A stretch of DNA of 56,205 bases from Streptomyces bambusae (GCF_020532645.1 NZ_JAJAUZ010000049.1:1-56205), one strand, 5' to 3'. Counted from the stretch's first letter, positions 40,784 through 50,247 are shown. Numbers and translations are program-made. The notes: generated by a model from the letters alone, not told the origin.

Positions 40784-41446
40784 TCAGAGCTGGAGGCGGT
40801 GGGCGATGTAGGCCAGCGTGCCGAGGAGCAGACGCGCCTGCGGAGGACCACCCGCGGAATCCAGGGCGGGCGGCCGCAGCCACCGCATGGGCCCGAGGCC
40901 GCCGTGATCGGACGGCGGCGCGGTCACGTACGCCCCGGAACCCAGCGCCCGCAGGTCGAGCCGCGCATCGTCCCACCCCATCCGGTACAAGAGCTGCGGC
41001 AGCCCCGCCGCCGCGCCCGGCGCGACGAAGAACTGCGCCCGCCCGTCCGGCGTCGCCGCAACCGGTCCCAGCGGCAAACCCATCCGCTCCAGCCGCACCA
41101 GCGCCCGCCGCCCCGCCTCCTCCGCCACCTCGATCACGTCGAAGGACCGCCCCGCCGGCAGCAGCAGGGCCGCCCCCGGGAACTCGCCCCACGCCTCCGT
41201 GACCTCGTCCAGCGTCGCCCCGGCCGGCACCCCCGCGCCGAAGACCAGCGGATGCGCCCCCGGTGCGGAGCACTGCGCGTCCCCGCACGAGCAGACGCCC
41301 GCCGCGGCCCGCGCGCCGGGCACCACGTCCCAGCCCCACAGCCCGGTGTACTCCGCCACCGCTGTGCACTCCGACATCCGGCCCCGGCGCCGCGATCCGG
41401 CCCGGTACTCCTTGGTGCCCCGGCTGCCGCCGATCGTGAAGCCCAT
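40784..41446 (-). CDS. Bifunctional DNA primase/polymerase N-terminal (Prim-Pol)-like protein, probably inactive
   Basis: 220 residues from ATG 41446 with GGAGGGGG upstream. YTGLWGWDVVPGA, CSCGDAQCSAPGAHPL (a Cys-rich segment), FPGAALLLPAG and DVIEVAEEAG follow the Prim-Pol layout (PF09250-type), where the catalytic acidic pair DxD is expected. Here the segment reads IEVA, so the second acid is missing. Only the domain is present, with no helicase part. Chromosomal Streptomyces homologues occur next to nsdA. Function unknown. Confidence 0.72.
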   Translation of the reverse strand: MGFTIGGSRGTKEYRAGSRRRGRMSECTAVAEYTGLWGWDVVPGARAAAGVCSCGDAQCSAPGAHPLVFGAGVPAGATLDEVTEAWGEFPGAALLLPAGRSFDVIEVAEEAGRRALVRLERMGLPLGPVAATPDGRAQFFVAPGAAAGLPQLLYRMGWDDARLDLRALGSGAYVTAPPSDHGGLGPMRWLRPPALDSAGGPPQARLLLGTLAYIAHRLQL

Positions 41447-41591
41447 GCCCCCTCCAACGGGTCGAACTCGCCGGTGGTTACGACGCGGAGAACCCCGGAC
41501 ACCCGGCGCACTCCATCGCCGCGCGCGCCCCGCCGCACTCCGCTCCGCCAACTTCTGGTCTTCCTAGTCGTCAAGTGAATCGGAACCGGAG

Positions 41592-41668
41592 GGTGGCGAG
41601 TTCATTCGAAGGGGTGGCGAATGGTGGCGATTGTGGAATCGGGGTCGCGGGAGAGGTGATCGTAGGAT
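41592..41668 (+). promoter_or_regulatory. nsdA upstream region with phased direct repeats and a -10
   Basis: GGTGGCGA occurs three times, at 41592-41599, 41613-41620 and 41623-41630, spaced 21 and 10 bp, on one face of the helix. TAGGAT (41663-41668) is a -10 candidate 33 bp downstream of the last one; no good -35 at 17-18 bp. Confidence 0.4.
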
Positions 41669-41789
41669 TACTTTCGGTACACGGAGCCTTGCGGAAGGCG
41701 CATCCTTGGGTATGCCGGAGGCAGGATGCGGTTGGCGACTCCCTTCCGGCGCAAGGGTGTTCCGAAGGCGAGTGGATGGGGGCGTTCCA

Positions 41790-43283
41790 GTGAGCGGCAG
41801 TGGCTCGATCGGCACGAACGAGGAGCCCGCCCCCCGGGGCGGCGGAGGTGAACCGCGCCGCAACGAGCAGCTCACCTCATGGTTCGTGCGCAGCGGCTGG
41901 TCCAAGGGCGAGCTCGCGCGCCAGGTCAACCGGAGGGCCCGGCAGCTCGGCGCCCACCACATCAGCACCGACACCTCCCGCGTCCGGCGCTGGCTCGACG
42001 GCGAACAGCCCCGCGAACCCATCCCGCGGATCCTGTCCGAGCTGTTCTCCGAGCGGTTCGGCTCCGTCGTCGCCGTCGAGGACCTCGGACTGCGCGTCGC
42101 CCACCAGTCGCCCTCCGTCTCCGGCGTCGACCTGCCCTGGGCCGCCCCCCAGACCGTGGAACTCCTCAGCGAGTTCTCCCGCAGCGACCTGATGCTCGCC
42201 CGGCGCGGCTTCCTCGGCGCCTCGCTCGCCCTCTCCGCCGGCCCCGCCCTCATCGAGCCGATGCAGCGCTGGCTGGTGCCCGTACCCGCCGCCGACCCCG
42301 GACCGGCCGCCGGCGGCCGCCGCCTGGTCCAGCTCTCCGAACCCGAACTCGACCTGCTGGAATCCACCACCGTCATGTTCCGGCAGTGGGACGCCCAGTG
42401 CGGCGGCGGGCTGCGCCGCAAGGCCGTCGTCGGGCAGCTCCACGAGGTGACCGACCTGCTCCAGGAATCCCACCCCGCGCCCACCATGAAGCGCCTCTTC
42501 AAGGTCGCCGCCGAACTCGCCGAACTCGCCGGCTGGATGAGCTACGACATCGGCCTCCAGCCCACCGCCCAGAAGTACTTCGTCCTCGCCCTGCACGCCT
42601 CCAAGGAAGCCGGGGACAAGCCGCTCGGCTCGTACATCCTCTCCAACATGAGCCGCCAGATGATCCACCTCGGCCGCCCCGAGGACGCACTGGAACTCAT
42701 CCACCTCGCCCAGTACGGCAGCCGCGACTGCGCCGGTCCCCGCACCCAGGCCATGCTGTATGCGATGGAGGCCCGCGCCTACGCCAACATGGGCCAGCCC
42801 AGCCGCTGCAAGCGGGCCGTGCGGATGGCCGAGGACACCTTCGCCGACATCGCCTTCGGCGCCGAGCCCGAGCCCGACTGGATCCGCTTCTTCTCCGAGG
42901 CCGAACTCAACGGCGAGAACTCCCACTCGTTCCGCGACCTCGCCTACGTGGCCGGCCGCAGCCCCACGTACGCCTCCCTCGCCGAGCCCGTCATGCAGCG
43001 GGCCGTCGACCTCTTCCGCAAGGACGACGAGCACCAGCGCTCCCTCGCCCTCAACCTCATCGGCATGGCCACCGTCCACCTGCTGCGCCGCGAGCCCGAG
43101 CAGGCCGCCCTGCTCGCCGAGCAGGCCATGCCGGTGGCCAAGAAAGTACGGTCCGAACGGGTGAACACCCGGCTCCGCAAGACCGTCGACACCGTCGCCC
43201 GTGAATACGGCGACGTCGCCGAGGTGATCCGGCTCACCGACCGGATCGCCGCCCAGCTCCCCGAGTCCGCCGAGGCCGTCTGA
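41790..43283 (+). CDS. nsdA: Negative regulator of sporulation and antibiotic production NsdA
   Basis: 497 residues from GTG 41790 with GGGGG upstream. N-terminal helix-turn-helix-like part (LTSWFVRSGWSKGELARQVN, DTSRVRRWLDGEQPREPIPR), a central hydrophobic segment (RRGFLGASLALSAGPALIEP), then TPR-type helical repeats to the C-terminus. The family is known in S. coelicolor as NsdA, whose loss raises antibiotic production and sporulation. ATG at 41712 and others upstream give an unsupported extension. Confidence 0.92.
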   Translation: MSGSGSIGTNEEPAPRGGGGEPRRNEQLTSWFVRSGWSKGELARQVNRRARQLGAHHISTDTSRVRRWLDGEQPREPIPRILSELFSERFGSVVAVEDLGLRVAHQSPSVSGVDLPWAAPQTVELLSEFSRSDLMLARRGFLGASLALSAGPALIEPMQRWLVPVPAADPGPAAGGRRLVQLSEPELDLLESTTVMFRQWDAQCGGGLRRKAVVGQLHEVTDLLQESHPAPTMKRLFKVAAELAELAGWMSYDIGLQPTAQKYFVLALHASKEAGDKPLGSYILSNMSRQMIHLGRPEDALELIHLAQYGSRDCAGPRTQAMLYAMEARAYANMGQPSRCKRAVRMAEDTFADIAFGAEPEPDWIRFFSEAELNGENSHSFRDLAYVAGRSPTYASLAEPVMQRAVDLFRKDDEHQRSLALNLIGMATVHLLRREPEQAALLAEQAMPVAKKVRSERVNTRLRKTVDTVAREYGDVAEVIRLTDRIAAQLPESAEAV

Positions 43284-43421
43284 TCCGCCAGACGGGCCCC
43301 GGGCCCGCCCGGGGAAAGGCCCGGCCGCGACACCCCCCACCGATGCCCGACTCGGCTCCCCCCGCCAAGTCCCCCGGGTGCTGTCGCGGCCGGCCGCATG
43401 CTCCGACCCGTTCATGGGCGC

Positions 43422-43457
43422 GTAACACGCCCGACCTCTTCGTCACGGCACAGAAAC
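43422..43457 (+). promoter_or_regulatory. Candidate GlnR-binding site upstream of amtB
   Basis: GTCAC-GGCACA-GAAAC (43442-43457) matches the gTnAC-n6-GaAAC half of the GlnR consensus. GTAAC with a weak GACCT partner lies at 43422-43437; spacing between the pairs is 4 bp instead of the usual 6. The rest of the 43284-43610 gap shows no other feature. Confidence 0.55.
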
Positions 43458-43610
43458 ATCGAGCGGCACCGCCGGAAACCGGCCTGCGCGAATCTCAGGG
43501 CTCATAACCGGCCAGTGCGCCGGACGGCCCGCCCCAGGCCGCACGCCATGCGCCGCTCAGGTTTCCCACGCTCGCCCGCACGCGAACGTACCGACGACGA
43601 GGAGACGCCG

Positions 43611-44957
43611 ATGGCACCAGCCATCACGACCCTGGCCGCAGACGCCCCCGAGCTGTCTGCCGCCAACACCGGGTTCATGCTCATCTGCTCCGCCCTGGTC
43701 ATGCTGATGACCCCGGGCCTCGCCTTCTTCTACGGCGGCATGGTCCGCGTCAAGAGCAGCCTCAACATGCTGATGATGAGCTTCATCAGCCTCGGGATCG
43801 TCACGATCCTGTGGGTCCTCTACGGCTTCAGCCTCGCCTTCGGCACCGACTCCGGCTCCCTCATCGGCTGGTCCTCCGACTACGCCGGCCTCAGCGGCAT
43901 CGGACTCACCGAACTCTGGGACGGCTACACCATCCCGGTCTACGTCTTCGCCGTCTTCCAGCTCATGTTCGCGATCATCACCCCGGCCCTGATCAGCGGC
44001 GCCCTCGCCGACCGCGTCAAGTTCAGCGCCTGGGCCCTGTTCATCGCCCTGTGGGTCACCGCCGTCTACTTCCCCGTCGCCCACTGGGTCTGGGGCTCCG
44101 GCGGCTGGCTCTTCGAGATGGGCGTCATCGACTTCGCCGGCGGCACCGCCGTCCACATCAACGCCGGCGCCGCCGCCCTCGGCGTGATCCTCGTCATCGG
44201 CAAGCGCGTCGGCTTCAAGAAGGACCCGATGCGCCCGCACAGCCTCCCGCTGGTCATGCTCGGCGCGGGCCTCCTGTGGTTCGGCTGGTTCGGCTTCAAC
44301 GCCGGCTCCTGGCTCGGCAACGACGACGGCATCGGCGCCGTCATGTTCGTCAACACCCAGGTCGCCACCGCCGCCGCCATGCTCGCCTGGCTCGCCTACG
44401 AGAAGATCCGGCACGGCGCGTTCACCACGCTCGGCGCCGCCTCCGGAGCCGTCGCCGGCCTCGTCGCCATCACCCCGTCCGGCGGCTCCTGCTCCCCGCT
44501 CGGCGCCATCGCCATCGGTGCCATCGCCGGCCTGGTCTGCGCCATGGCCGTCGGCCTCAAGTTCAAGTTCGGCTACGACGACTCCCTCGACGTCATCGGC
44601 GTCCACCTCGTCGGCGGCATCCTCGGCTCCCTCCTCGTCGGCCTCTTCGCCACCGGCGGCGTCCAGTCCGACGCGGCCGGCCTCTTCTACGGCGGCGGCC
44701 TGGAGCAGCTCGGCAAGCAGGCCGTGGGCGTCTTCGCGGTCCTCGCCTACTCTCTGGTCGCGTCCGCGGTGCTCGCCTTCCTCATCGACAAGGCGATGGG
44801 CATGCGGGTCACCGAGGACGACGAGGTCTCCGGCATCGACCAGGTCGAACACGCCGAGACCGCGTACGACTTCAGCGGAGCCGGCGGCGGTGCCGCACCG
44901 CGCAGCACCGCCCTGACCGCCCCCGCCGCCCAGCAGAACAAGAAGGTGGATGCATGA
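43611..44957 (+). CDS. amtB: Ammonium transporter
   Basis: 448 residues from ATG 43611 with CGAGGAG upstream; about 11 transmembrane helices. AmtB features: NTGFMLICSALVMLMTPGLAFFYGGMVR, the DFAGGTAVHINAG signature with the pore His, GAGLLWFGWFGFNAGS and a second pore His region (DVIGVHLVGGILG). Conducts ammonium/ammonia at the membrane and binds GlnK; overlaps glnK by 4 bp (ATGA). Confidence 0.96.
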   Translation: MAPAITTLAADAPELSAANTGFMLICSALVMLMTPGLAFFYGGMVRVKSSLNMLMMSFISLGIVTILWVLYGFSLAFGTDSGSLIGWSSDYAGLSGIGLTELWDGYTIPVYVFAVFQLMFAIITPALISGALADRVKFSAWALFIALWVTAVYFPVAHWVWGSGGWLFEMGVIDFAGGTAVHINAGAAALGVILVIGKRVGFKKDPMRPHSLPLVMLGAGLLWFGWFGFNAGSWLGNDDGIGAVMFVNTQVATAAAMLAWLAYEKIRHGAFTTLGAASGAVAGLVAITPSGGSCSPLGAIAIGAIAGLVCAMAVGLKFKFGYDDSLDVIGVHLVGGILGSLLVGLFATGGVQSDAAGLFYGGGLEQLGKQAVGVFAVLAYSLVASAVLAFLIDKAMGMRVTEDDEVSGIDQVEHAETAYDFSGAGGGAAPRSTALTAPAAQQNKKVDA

Positions 44958-45292
44958 AGCTCATCACCGCGATCGTGAAGCCGCACCGGCTCGACGAGAT
45001 CAAGGAGGCCCTCCAGGCCTTCGGCGTCCAGGGCCTGACCGTCACCGAGGCCAGCGGCTACGGACGCCAGCGCGGCCACACCGAGGTCTACCGCGGCGCC
45101 GAGTACACCGTCGACCTGGTCCCGAAGATCCGCATCGAGGTCCTCGTCGACGACGCCGACGCAGACGACGTCATGAACGTCGTCGTCACCGCCGCCCGCA
45201 CCGGCAAGATCGGCGACGGCAAGGTGTGGGCCCTCCCCGTGGACTCCGTGGTCCGGGTCCGCACCGGCGAACGCGGCGCCGACGCGCTGTAA
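44954..45292 (+). CDS. glnK: Nitrogen regulatory protein PII (GlnK)
   Basis: 112 residues from ATG 44954. T-loop GHTEVYRGAEYTVDLVPK with Tyr51, the residue adenylylated by GlnD in Streptomyces. Signals nitrogen and energy state to AmtB and others. Overlaps amtB by ATGA and is followed by glnD after 58 bp. Confidence 0.96.
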   Translation: MKLITAIVKPHRLDEIKEALQAFGVQGLTVTEASGYGRQRGHTEVYRGAEYTVDLVPKIRIEVLVDDADADDVMNVVVTAARTGKIGDGKVWALPVDSVVRVRTGERGADAL

Positions 45293-45350
45293 CGGAACCG
45301 GAAGCCGGCGGGCGGCGACGGAAGCCAACGGAAGCGAAGGAGAGCCCCGG

Positions 45351-47783
45351 ATGACGGGCGCCGACGACAGCACCGCACCCGCGGAACCGGAACCCGGTGG
45401 CCACGCGGCGGCCCGGCTGCGGCTCCTCCAGGAGGAGCCGCGGTCCGGGCCGCCGCGCCGTGCCGCCCTCGCCGGACTCACCGACACCTGGCTGACGGGG
45501 CTCTTCGCCGAAGCCGTCCGCGACACCGGGGTCCGCGGCGCCGCCCTCGTCGCCACCGGCGGCTACGGGCGCGCCGAACTCTCCCCCCGCAGCGACCTCG
45601 ACCTGCTGCTCCTCCACGACGGCAAGGCGAGCCCCGCCGACCTCGCCGCCCTCGCCGACCGGATCTGGTACCCCGTCTGGGACACCGGCCTCTCCCTCGA
45701 CCACTCCGTACGCACCCCCGCCCAGGCGCGCAAGACCGCCGCCGAGGACCTCAAGGTGCACCTCGGCCTCCTCGACGCCCGGCCGGTCGCCGGCGACCAC
45801 GGCCTCGTCACCGGCCTGCGCACCGCCGTCCTCGCCGACTGGCGCAACCAGGCCGTCCGCCGGCTGCCCGAACTCCACGCCCTCTCCCGCGACCGCGCCG
45901 ACCGCGCCGGCGAACTCCGCTTCCTCCTCGAACCCGACCTCAAGGAGGCCCGCGGCGGCCTGCGCGACCTCACCGCCCTGCGCGCCGTCGCCGCCTCCTG
46001 GGTCGCCGACGCCCCCCGCGAAGGCCTCGCCGACGCCCGGCGCCGGCTCCTCGACACCCGCGACGCCCTCCACCTCGCCACCGGCCGCCCCGGCGACCGG
46101 CTCTCCCTCCAGGACCAGGCCCAGGTGGCCGAGGGCCTCGGGCTGCCCGACGCCGACACCCTGCTCCGCCAGGTCTACGAAGCCGCCCGCGTCGTCGCGT
46201 ACGCCGGCGACATCACCTGGCGCGAAGTCGGCCGGGTGCTGCGCGCCCGCTCCGCCCGCCCCCGGCTGCGCAGCCTGCTCGGCGGCCGCACCGCCCCCGC
46301 CGAACGCGCCCCGCTCGCCGAAGGCGTCGTCGAACAGGACGGCGAGGCAGTGCTCGCCCTCGCCGCCCGCCCCGACCGCGACCCCGTCCTCCCGCTGCGG
46401 CTCGCCGCCGCCGCGGCCCAGGCCGGCCTGCCCGTCTCCCCGCACGCCGTCCGCCGGCTCGCCGCCCAGACCCGCGACCTGCCCGTGCCCTGGCCCGCCG
46501 AGGCCCGCGAACAGCTCGTCACCCTCCTCGGCGCCGGCGAACCCACCGTCGCCGTCTGGGAAGCCCTCGAAGCGGAAGGGCTGATCAGCCGACTGCTGCC
46601 GGAATGGGAGCGGGTGCGCTGCCGCCCCCAGCGCAACCCCGTCCACACCTGGACCGTCGACCGGCACCTCGTCGAGACCGCCGTCCGTGCCGCCGCCCTC
46701 ACCCGCCGGGTCGGCCGCCCCGACCTGCTGCTCGTCGCCGCCCTCCTCCACGACATCGGCAAGGGCCTGCCCGGCGATCACTCCGTCGCCGGCGAATCCC
46801 CGGCCCGCGCCCTCGCCGCCCGTACCGGCTTCGACGCCGAGGACACGGCCGTCATCGGCACCCTCGTCCGCCACCACCTGCTGCTCGTCGAAACCGCCAC
46901 CCGGCGCGACCTCGACGACCCCGCCACCGTGCAGGCCGTCGCCGACGCCGTCGGCTCCACCGCCGTCCTGGAACTCCTGCACGCCCTCACCGAGGCCGAC
47001 GCCCTCGCCACCGGACCCGCCGCCTGGAGCGCCTGGCGGGCCTCCCTCGTCGCCGACCTCGCCGCCCGCGCCGCCGCCCTGCTCGGCGGCGAACAGCCGC
47101 CCGCCCCCGGCCCCACCGCCCCCTCCGCCGACCAGGAACGGCTCGCCGTGGAAGCCCTCCGCACCGGCGAACCCGTCCTCGCGCTGCACGCCCGCACCGA
47201 AGCGGACGGCGCCGGCAGCGAGATCGGCGTCGAACTCGTCGTCGCGGTCCCCGACCAGCCCGGCGTGCTGCCCGCCGCGGCCGGCGTGCTCGCCCTGCAC
47301 CGGCTCACCGTCCGCGCCGCCGACCTGCGCTCCGTCGAACTGCCCGACGCGCTGGGCGAGGTGCTCGTCCTGCGCTGGCGGGTGGCCGCCGAGTACGGCG
47401 CCCTGCCCGAGGCCCCCCGGCTCCGCGCCGACCTGGTGCGCGCGCTCGACGGCTCCCTCGACGTGACCGCCCGGCTCGCCGACCGGGAAGCCGCGTACCC
47501 GCGCCGCCGGGGCGTGGTCCCGCCGCCGCCCCGGGTCACCGTCGTCCCCGACGTGTCCTCCCTGGCCACCGTCCTCGAAGTGCGGGCCCCCGACGAGGTC
47601 GGCCTGCTGCACCGGATCGGGCGGGCCCTGGAGGGCGCCGGGGTACGGGTGCGCAGCGCCCACGTGTCCACCCTGGGCGCCAACGCCGTCGACTCCCTCT
47701 ACGTCACCGACCCCGAAGGCAAGCCGCTCGGCCCCGCCGACGCCGCCGCACTCGCCGCCACGGTCCGGACGGCACTGTCCTGA
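45351..47783 (+). CDS. glnD: PII nucleotidyltransferase (GlnD)
   Basis: 810 residues from ATG 45351 with GAAGGAGAG upstream. Nucleotidyltransferase core GGYGRAELSPRSDLDLLLL (near 69-86), an HD phosphohydrolase domain near 467 (LLHDIGKGLPGDHSVAGE) and two C-terminal ACT domains. Adenylylates and deadenylylates GlnK in actinobacteria. Last gene of the amtB operon, closed by a hairpin. Confidence 0.95.
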   Translation: MTGADDSTAPAEPEPGGHAAARLRLLQEEPRSGPPRRAALAGLTDTWLTGLFAEAVRDTGVRGAALVATGGYGRAELSPRSDLDLLLLHDGKASPADLAALADRIWYPVWDTGLSLDHSVRTPAQARKTAAEDLKVHLGLLDARPVAGDHGLVTGLRTAVLADWRNQAVRRLPELHALSRDRADRAGELRFLLEPDLKEARGGLRDLTALRAVAASWVADAPREGLADARRRLLDTRDALHLATGRPGDRLSLQDQAQVAEGLGLPDADTLLRQVYEAARVVAYAGDITWREVGRVLRARSARPRLRSLLGGRTAPAERAPLAEGVVEQDGEAVLALAARPDRDPVLPLRLAAAAAQAGLPVSPHAVRRLAAQTRDLPVPWPAEAREQLVTLLGAGEPTVAVWEALEAEGLISRLLPEWERVRCRPQRNPVHTWTVDRHLVETAVRAAALTRRVGRPDLLLVAALLHDIGKGLPGDHSVAGESPARALAARTGFDAEDTAVIGTLVRHHLLLVETATRRDLDDPATVQAVADAVGSTAVLELLHALTEADALATGPAAWSAWRASLVADLAARAAALLGGEQPPAPGPTAPSADQERLAVEALRTGEPVLALHARTEADGAGSEIGVELVVAVPDQPGVLPAAAGVLALHRLTVRAADLRSVELPDALGEVLVLRWRVAAEYGALPEAPRLRADLVRALDGSLDVTARLADREAAYPRRRGVVPPPPRVTVVPDVSSLATVLEVRAPDEVGLLHRIGRALEGAGVRVRSAHVSTLGANAVDSLYVTDPEGKPLGPADAAALAATVRTALS

Positions 47784-47788
47784 CCGGC

Positions 47789-47817
47789 GGCCCCGCCCGT
47801 TCTCCCCGGGCGGGGCC
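47789..47817 (+). terminator. Terminator after glnD
   Basis: 11-bp stem GGCCCCGCCCG (47789-47799) with 47807-47817, loop of 7 nt. Confidence 0.8.
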
Positions 47818-47886
47818 GTGCCCTTGCCGGAGCCGGATACTCTGGAGGGCGACCAGACGCCCCCGACCTGAGGAATCGCGACCATC

Positions 47887-49452
47887 GTGTTCGATACGCT
47901 TTCCGACCGCCTTGCCTCGACCTTCAAGAGCCTTCGCGGCAAAGGCCGCCTGAGCGAGGCCGACATCGACGCGGCGGCCCGGGACATCCGTATCGCCCTC
48001 CTCGAGGCGGACGTCGCCCTGCCCGTGGTCCGCTCGTTCATCAAGAACGTCAAGGAGCGCGCCCTCGGGGCCGAGGTCAGCAAGGCCCTCAACCCGTCGC
48101 AGCAGGTCCTCAAGATCGTCAACGAGGAGCTCGTCGGCATCCTCGGCGGCGAGACCCGCCGACTGCGGTTCGCGAAGACCGCACCGACCGTGATCATGCT
48201 CGCCGGTCTCCAGGGTGCCGGTAAGACCACCCTGGCCGGAAAGCTCGGCCTCTGGCTCAAGGGCCAGGGCCACACCCCGCTGCTCGTCGCCTGCGACCTC
48301 CAGCGCCCCAACGCCGTCAACCAGCTCAGCGTGGTCGCCGAGCGCGCCGGCGTGGCCGTGTACGCCCCGCAGCCCGGCAACGGCATCGGCGACCCGGTCC
48401 AGGTCGCCAAGGACTCCATCGAGTACGCCCGGACCAAGCAGCACGACATCGTCATCGTCGACACCGCCGGCCGCCTCGGCATCGACCAGGAGCTGATGCA
48501 GCAGGCCGCGGACATCCGCGACGCCGTCAGCCCCGACGAGGTCCTGTTCGTCGTCGACGCCATGATCGGTCAGGACGCGGTCAACACCGCCGAGGCCTTC
48601 CGCGACGGCGTCGGCTTCGACGGCGTGGTGCTCTCCAAGCTCGACGGCGACGCCCGTGGTGGTGCCGCGCTCTCCATCGCGCACGTCACCGGCAAGCAGA
48701 TCATGTTCGCCTCGAACGGCGAGAAGCTCGACGAGTTCGACGCCTTCCACCCGGACCGCATGGCCGGCCGCATCCTCGACATGGGTGACATGCTCACCCT
48801 CATCGAGCAGGCCGAGAAGACCTTCTCGCAGGCCGAGGCCGAGAAGATGGCGGCCAAGCTCGCCAAGGGCCCCAAGGAGTTCACGCTCGACGACTTCCTG
48901 GCCCAGATGGAGCAGGTCCGCAAGATGGGCTCCATCTCCAAGCTGCTCGGCATGCTGCCCGGCATGGGCCAGATCAAGGACCAGATCAACAACATCGACG
49001 AGCGCGACGTCGACCGCACCGCCGCGATCATCAAGTCGATGACCCCGGCCGAGCGCCAGGACCCGACGATCATCAACGGCTCCCGCCGCGCCCGTATCGC
49101 CAAGGGTTCCGGTGTCGAGGTCAGCGCCGTCAAGAACCTCGTCGAGCGGTTCTTCGAGGCCCGCAAGATGATGTCCCGCATGGCCCAGGGCGGCGGGATG
49201 CCCGGCATGCCCGGCATCCCGGGCATGGGCGGCGGCCCCGGCCGCCAGAAGAAGCAGATCAAGCAGGCCAAGGGCAAGCGCAAGAGCGGCAACCCGATGA
49301 AGCGCAAGGCCGACGAGGCCGCGGCCGCCGCGCGCCGCGAGCAGGGTGCGGCCGCCCCGGCGCTGGACCCGGGCAACCCGTTCGGGCTGCCCGGCGGCGC
49401 CCAGGGCGAGGACTTCGAGCTGCCGGACGAGTTCAAGAAGTTCATGAAGTGA
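47887..49452 (+). CDS. ffh: Signal recognition particle protein Ffh
   Basis: 521 residues from GTG 47887. NG GTPase domain (G1 GLQGAGKTTLAGKL near 107, DLQRPNAVNQL, DTAGRL, SKLDGDARGGAALS) and a Met-rich M domain (MPGMPGIPGMGGG near 437) that binds signal peptides and 4.5S RNA. Long basic and acidic C-terminus. Partner of FtsY. Terminator hairpins follow at 49471 and 49503. Confidence 0.97.
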   Translation: MFDTLSDRLASTFKSLRGKGRLSEADIDAAARDIRIALLEADVALPVVRSFIKNVKERALGAEVSKALNPSQQVLKIVNEELVGILGGETRRLRFAKTAPTVIMLAGLQGAGKTTLAGKLGLWLKGQGHTPLLVACDLQRPNAVNQLSVVAERAGVAVYAPQPGNGIGDPVQVAKDSIEYARTKQHDIVIVDTAGRLGIDQELMQQAADIRDAVSPDEVLFVVDAMIGQDAVNTAEAFRDGVGFDGVVLSKLDGDARGGAALSIAHVTGKQIMFASNGEKLDEFDAFHPDRMAGRILDMGDMLTLIEQAEKTFSQAEAEKMAAKLAKGPKEFTLDDFLAQMEQVRKMGSISKLLGMLPGMGQIKDQINNIDERDVDRTAAIIKSMTPAERQDPTIINGSRRARIAKGSGVEVSAVKNLVERFFEARKMMSRMAQGGGMPGMPGIPGMGGGPGRQKKQIKQAKGKRKSGNPMKRKADEAAAAARREQGAAAPALDPGNPFGLPGGAQGEDFELPDEFKKFMK

Positions 49453-49470
49453 GTCCGTGAAGCAACCGGG

Positions 49471-49496
49471 CCGGGGCACCCCTACGGGTGCCCCGG
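49471..49496 (+). terminator. First hairpin after ffh
   Basis: 11-bp stem CCGGGGCACCC with GGGTGCCCCGG, loop CTAC. Confidence 0.75.
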
Positions 49497-49502
49497 ACGC
49501 AG

Positions 49503-49528
49503 GGCCTCCGCCGTCGCGGGGGCCTTTT
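49503..49528 (+). terminator. Second hairpin after ffh with U-run
   Basis: 9-bp stem GGCCTCCGC with GCGGGGGCC, loop CGTC, then TTTT; a classic intrinsic terminator that also faces the convergent methyltransferase gene. Confidence 0.85.
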
Positions 49529-49548
49529 GCGTTGCCCGGAAGGCCCCG

Positions 49549-50247
49549 TTACGGCACTCGGGCGATCACGTACCGGAACACGTTCGGCAGCCACACCGTG
49601 CCGTCCGGCCGGGCGTACGGGTGCAGCGCCTCCGCCAGCTCCTTCTCCAGGTGCGCCGGATCGCCCTCGAACAGCCCGGGATCCGCGCCCGCGTACCGTC
49701 CGGCGGCCAGCAGCCCGCGCACCGCGCTCTCCATGTCCGCGTACCCGAACGGGCAGAACACCCGGCCCGAGCCGTCGAACCCGAGCCCGGCCGCCGTGAC
49801 CAGGTCCTCCAGAGCGCCGCGCCGCGGCCGCCGCCACTCCGGGCCCAGCGCCGTCAGCGTCGCGCACCGCTCCGGCGGCCCCCAGCCGGCCAGCACCACC
49901 GCCCCGCCCCGCCGCACCAGCGGCAGCGCGGCCGCCAGGTCCGCGGGGCCGTCCGGCGAGAACAGCGTCAGCACGTCGTACCCCGCGCCGCCGGCGTCCG
50001 GCGGGGCCGCCGCCACGTCCAGCAGCCGTTCACGGGCCAGCTCCCGCCTGCCGGGGTCCGGCTCCACCCCGGCCACCCGGGCACCGCGGGCCGCGCCCAG
50101 CAGCAGGGCCAGCCCGGCCCCGCAGTCGAGCCCCAGCAGCCGGGTGCCCGGCCCGATGCCGAGCCGGTCGTGGACCGCCTCGTACAGCGGTACGAGCATC
50201 CGCTCCTGGATCTCCGCCCAGTCCCGGGCAGCGAGCGTCGTCGTCAT
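49549..50247 (-). CDS. Class I SAM-dependent methyltransferase
   Basis: 232 residues from ATG 50247. Motif I LLGLDCGAGLALLLGAARG, motif II AGVEPDPGRRELARERL, and motif IV-like VLTLFSPDGPADLAAALPLVRRGGAVVLAGW. Substrate unknown (the N-terminal EIQERMLVPLYEAVHDRL suggests small molecules). Between ffh (convergent) and proS (divergent, 120 bp). Confidence 0.85.
   Translation of the reverse strand: MTTTLAARDWAEIQERMLVPLYEAVHDRLGIGPGTRLLGLDCGAGLALLLGAARGARVAGVEPDPGRRELARERLLDVAAAPPDAGGAGYDVLTLFSPDGPADLAAALPLVRRGGAVVLAGWGPPERCATLTALGPEWRRPRRGALEDLVTAAGLGFDGSGRVFCPFGYADMESAVRGLLAAGRYAGADPGLFEGDPAHLEKELAEALHPYARPDGTVWLPNVFRYVIARVP

Noticed and set aside
40581..40811. Short plus-strand open frame over the repeats near 40.6 kb
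   Set aside because: It is made of Pro/Gly repeats from 18-bp tandem DNA units, without codon bias, a start signal or homology that I can see.
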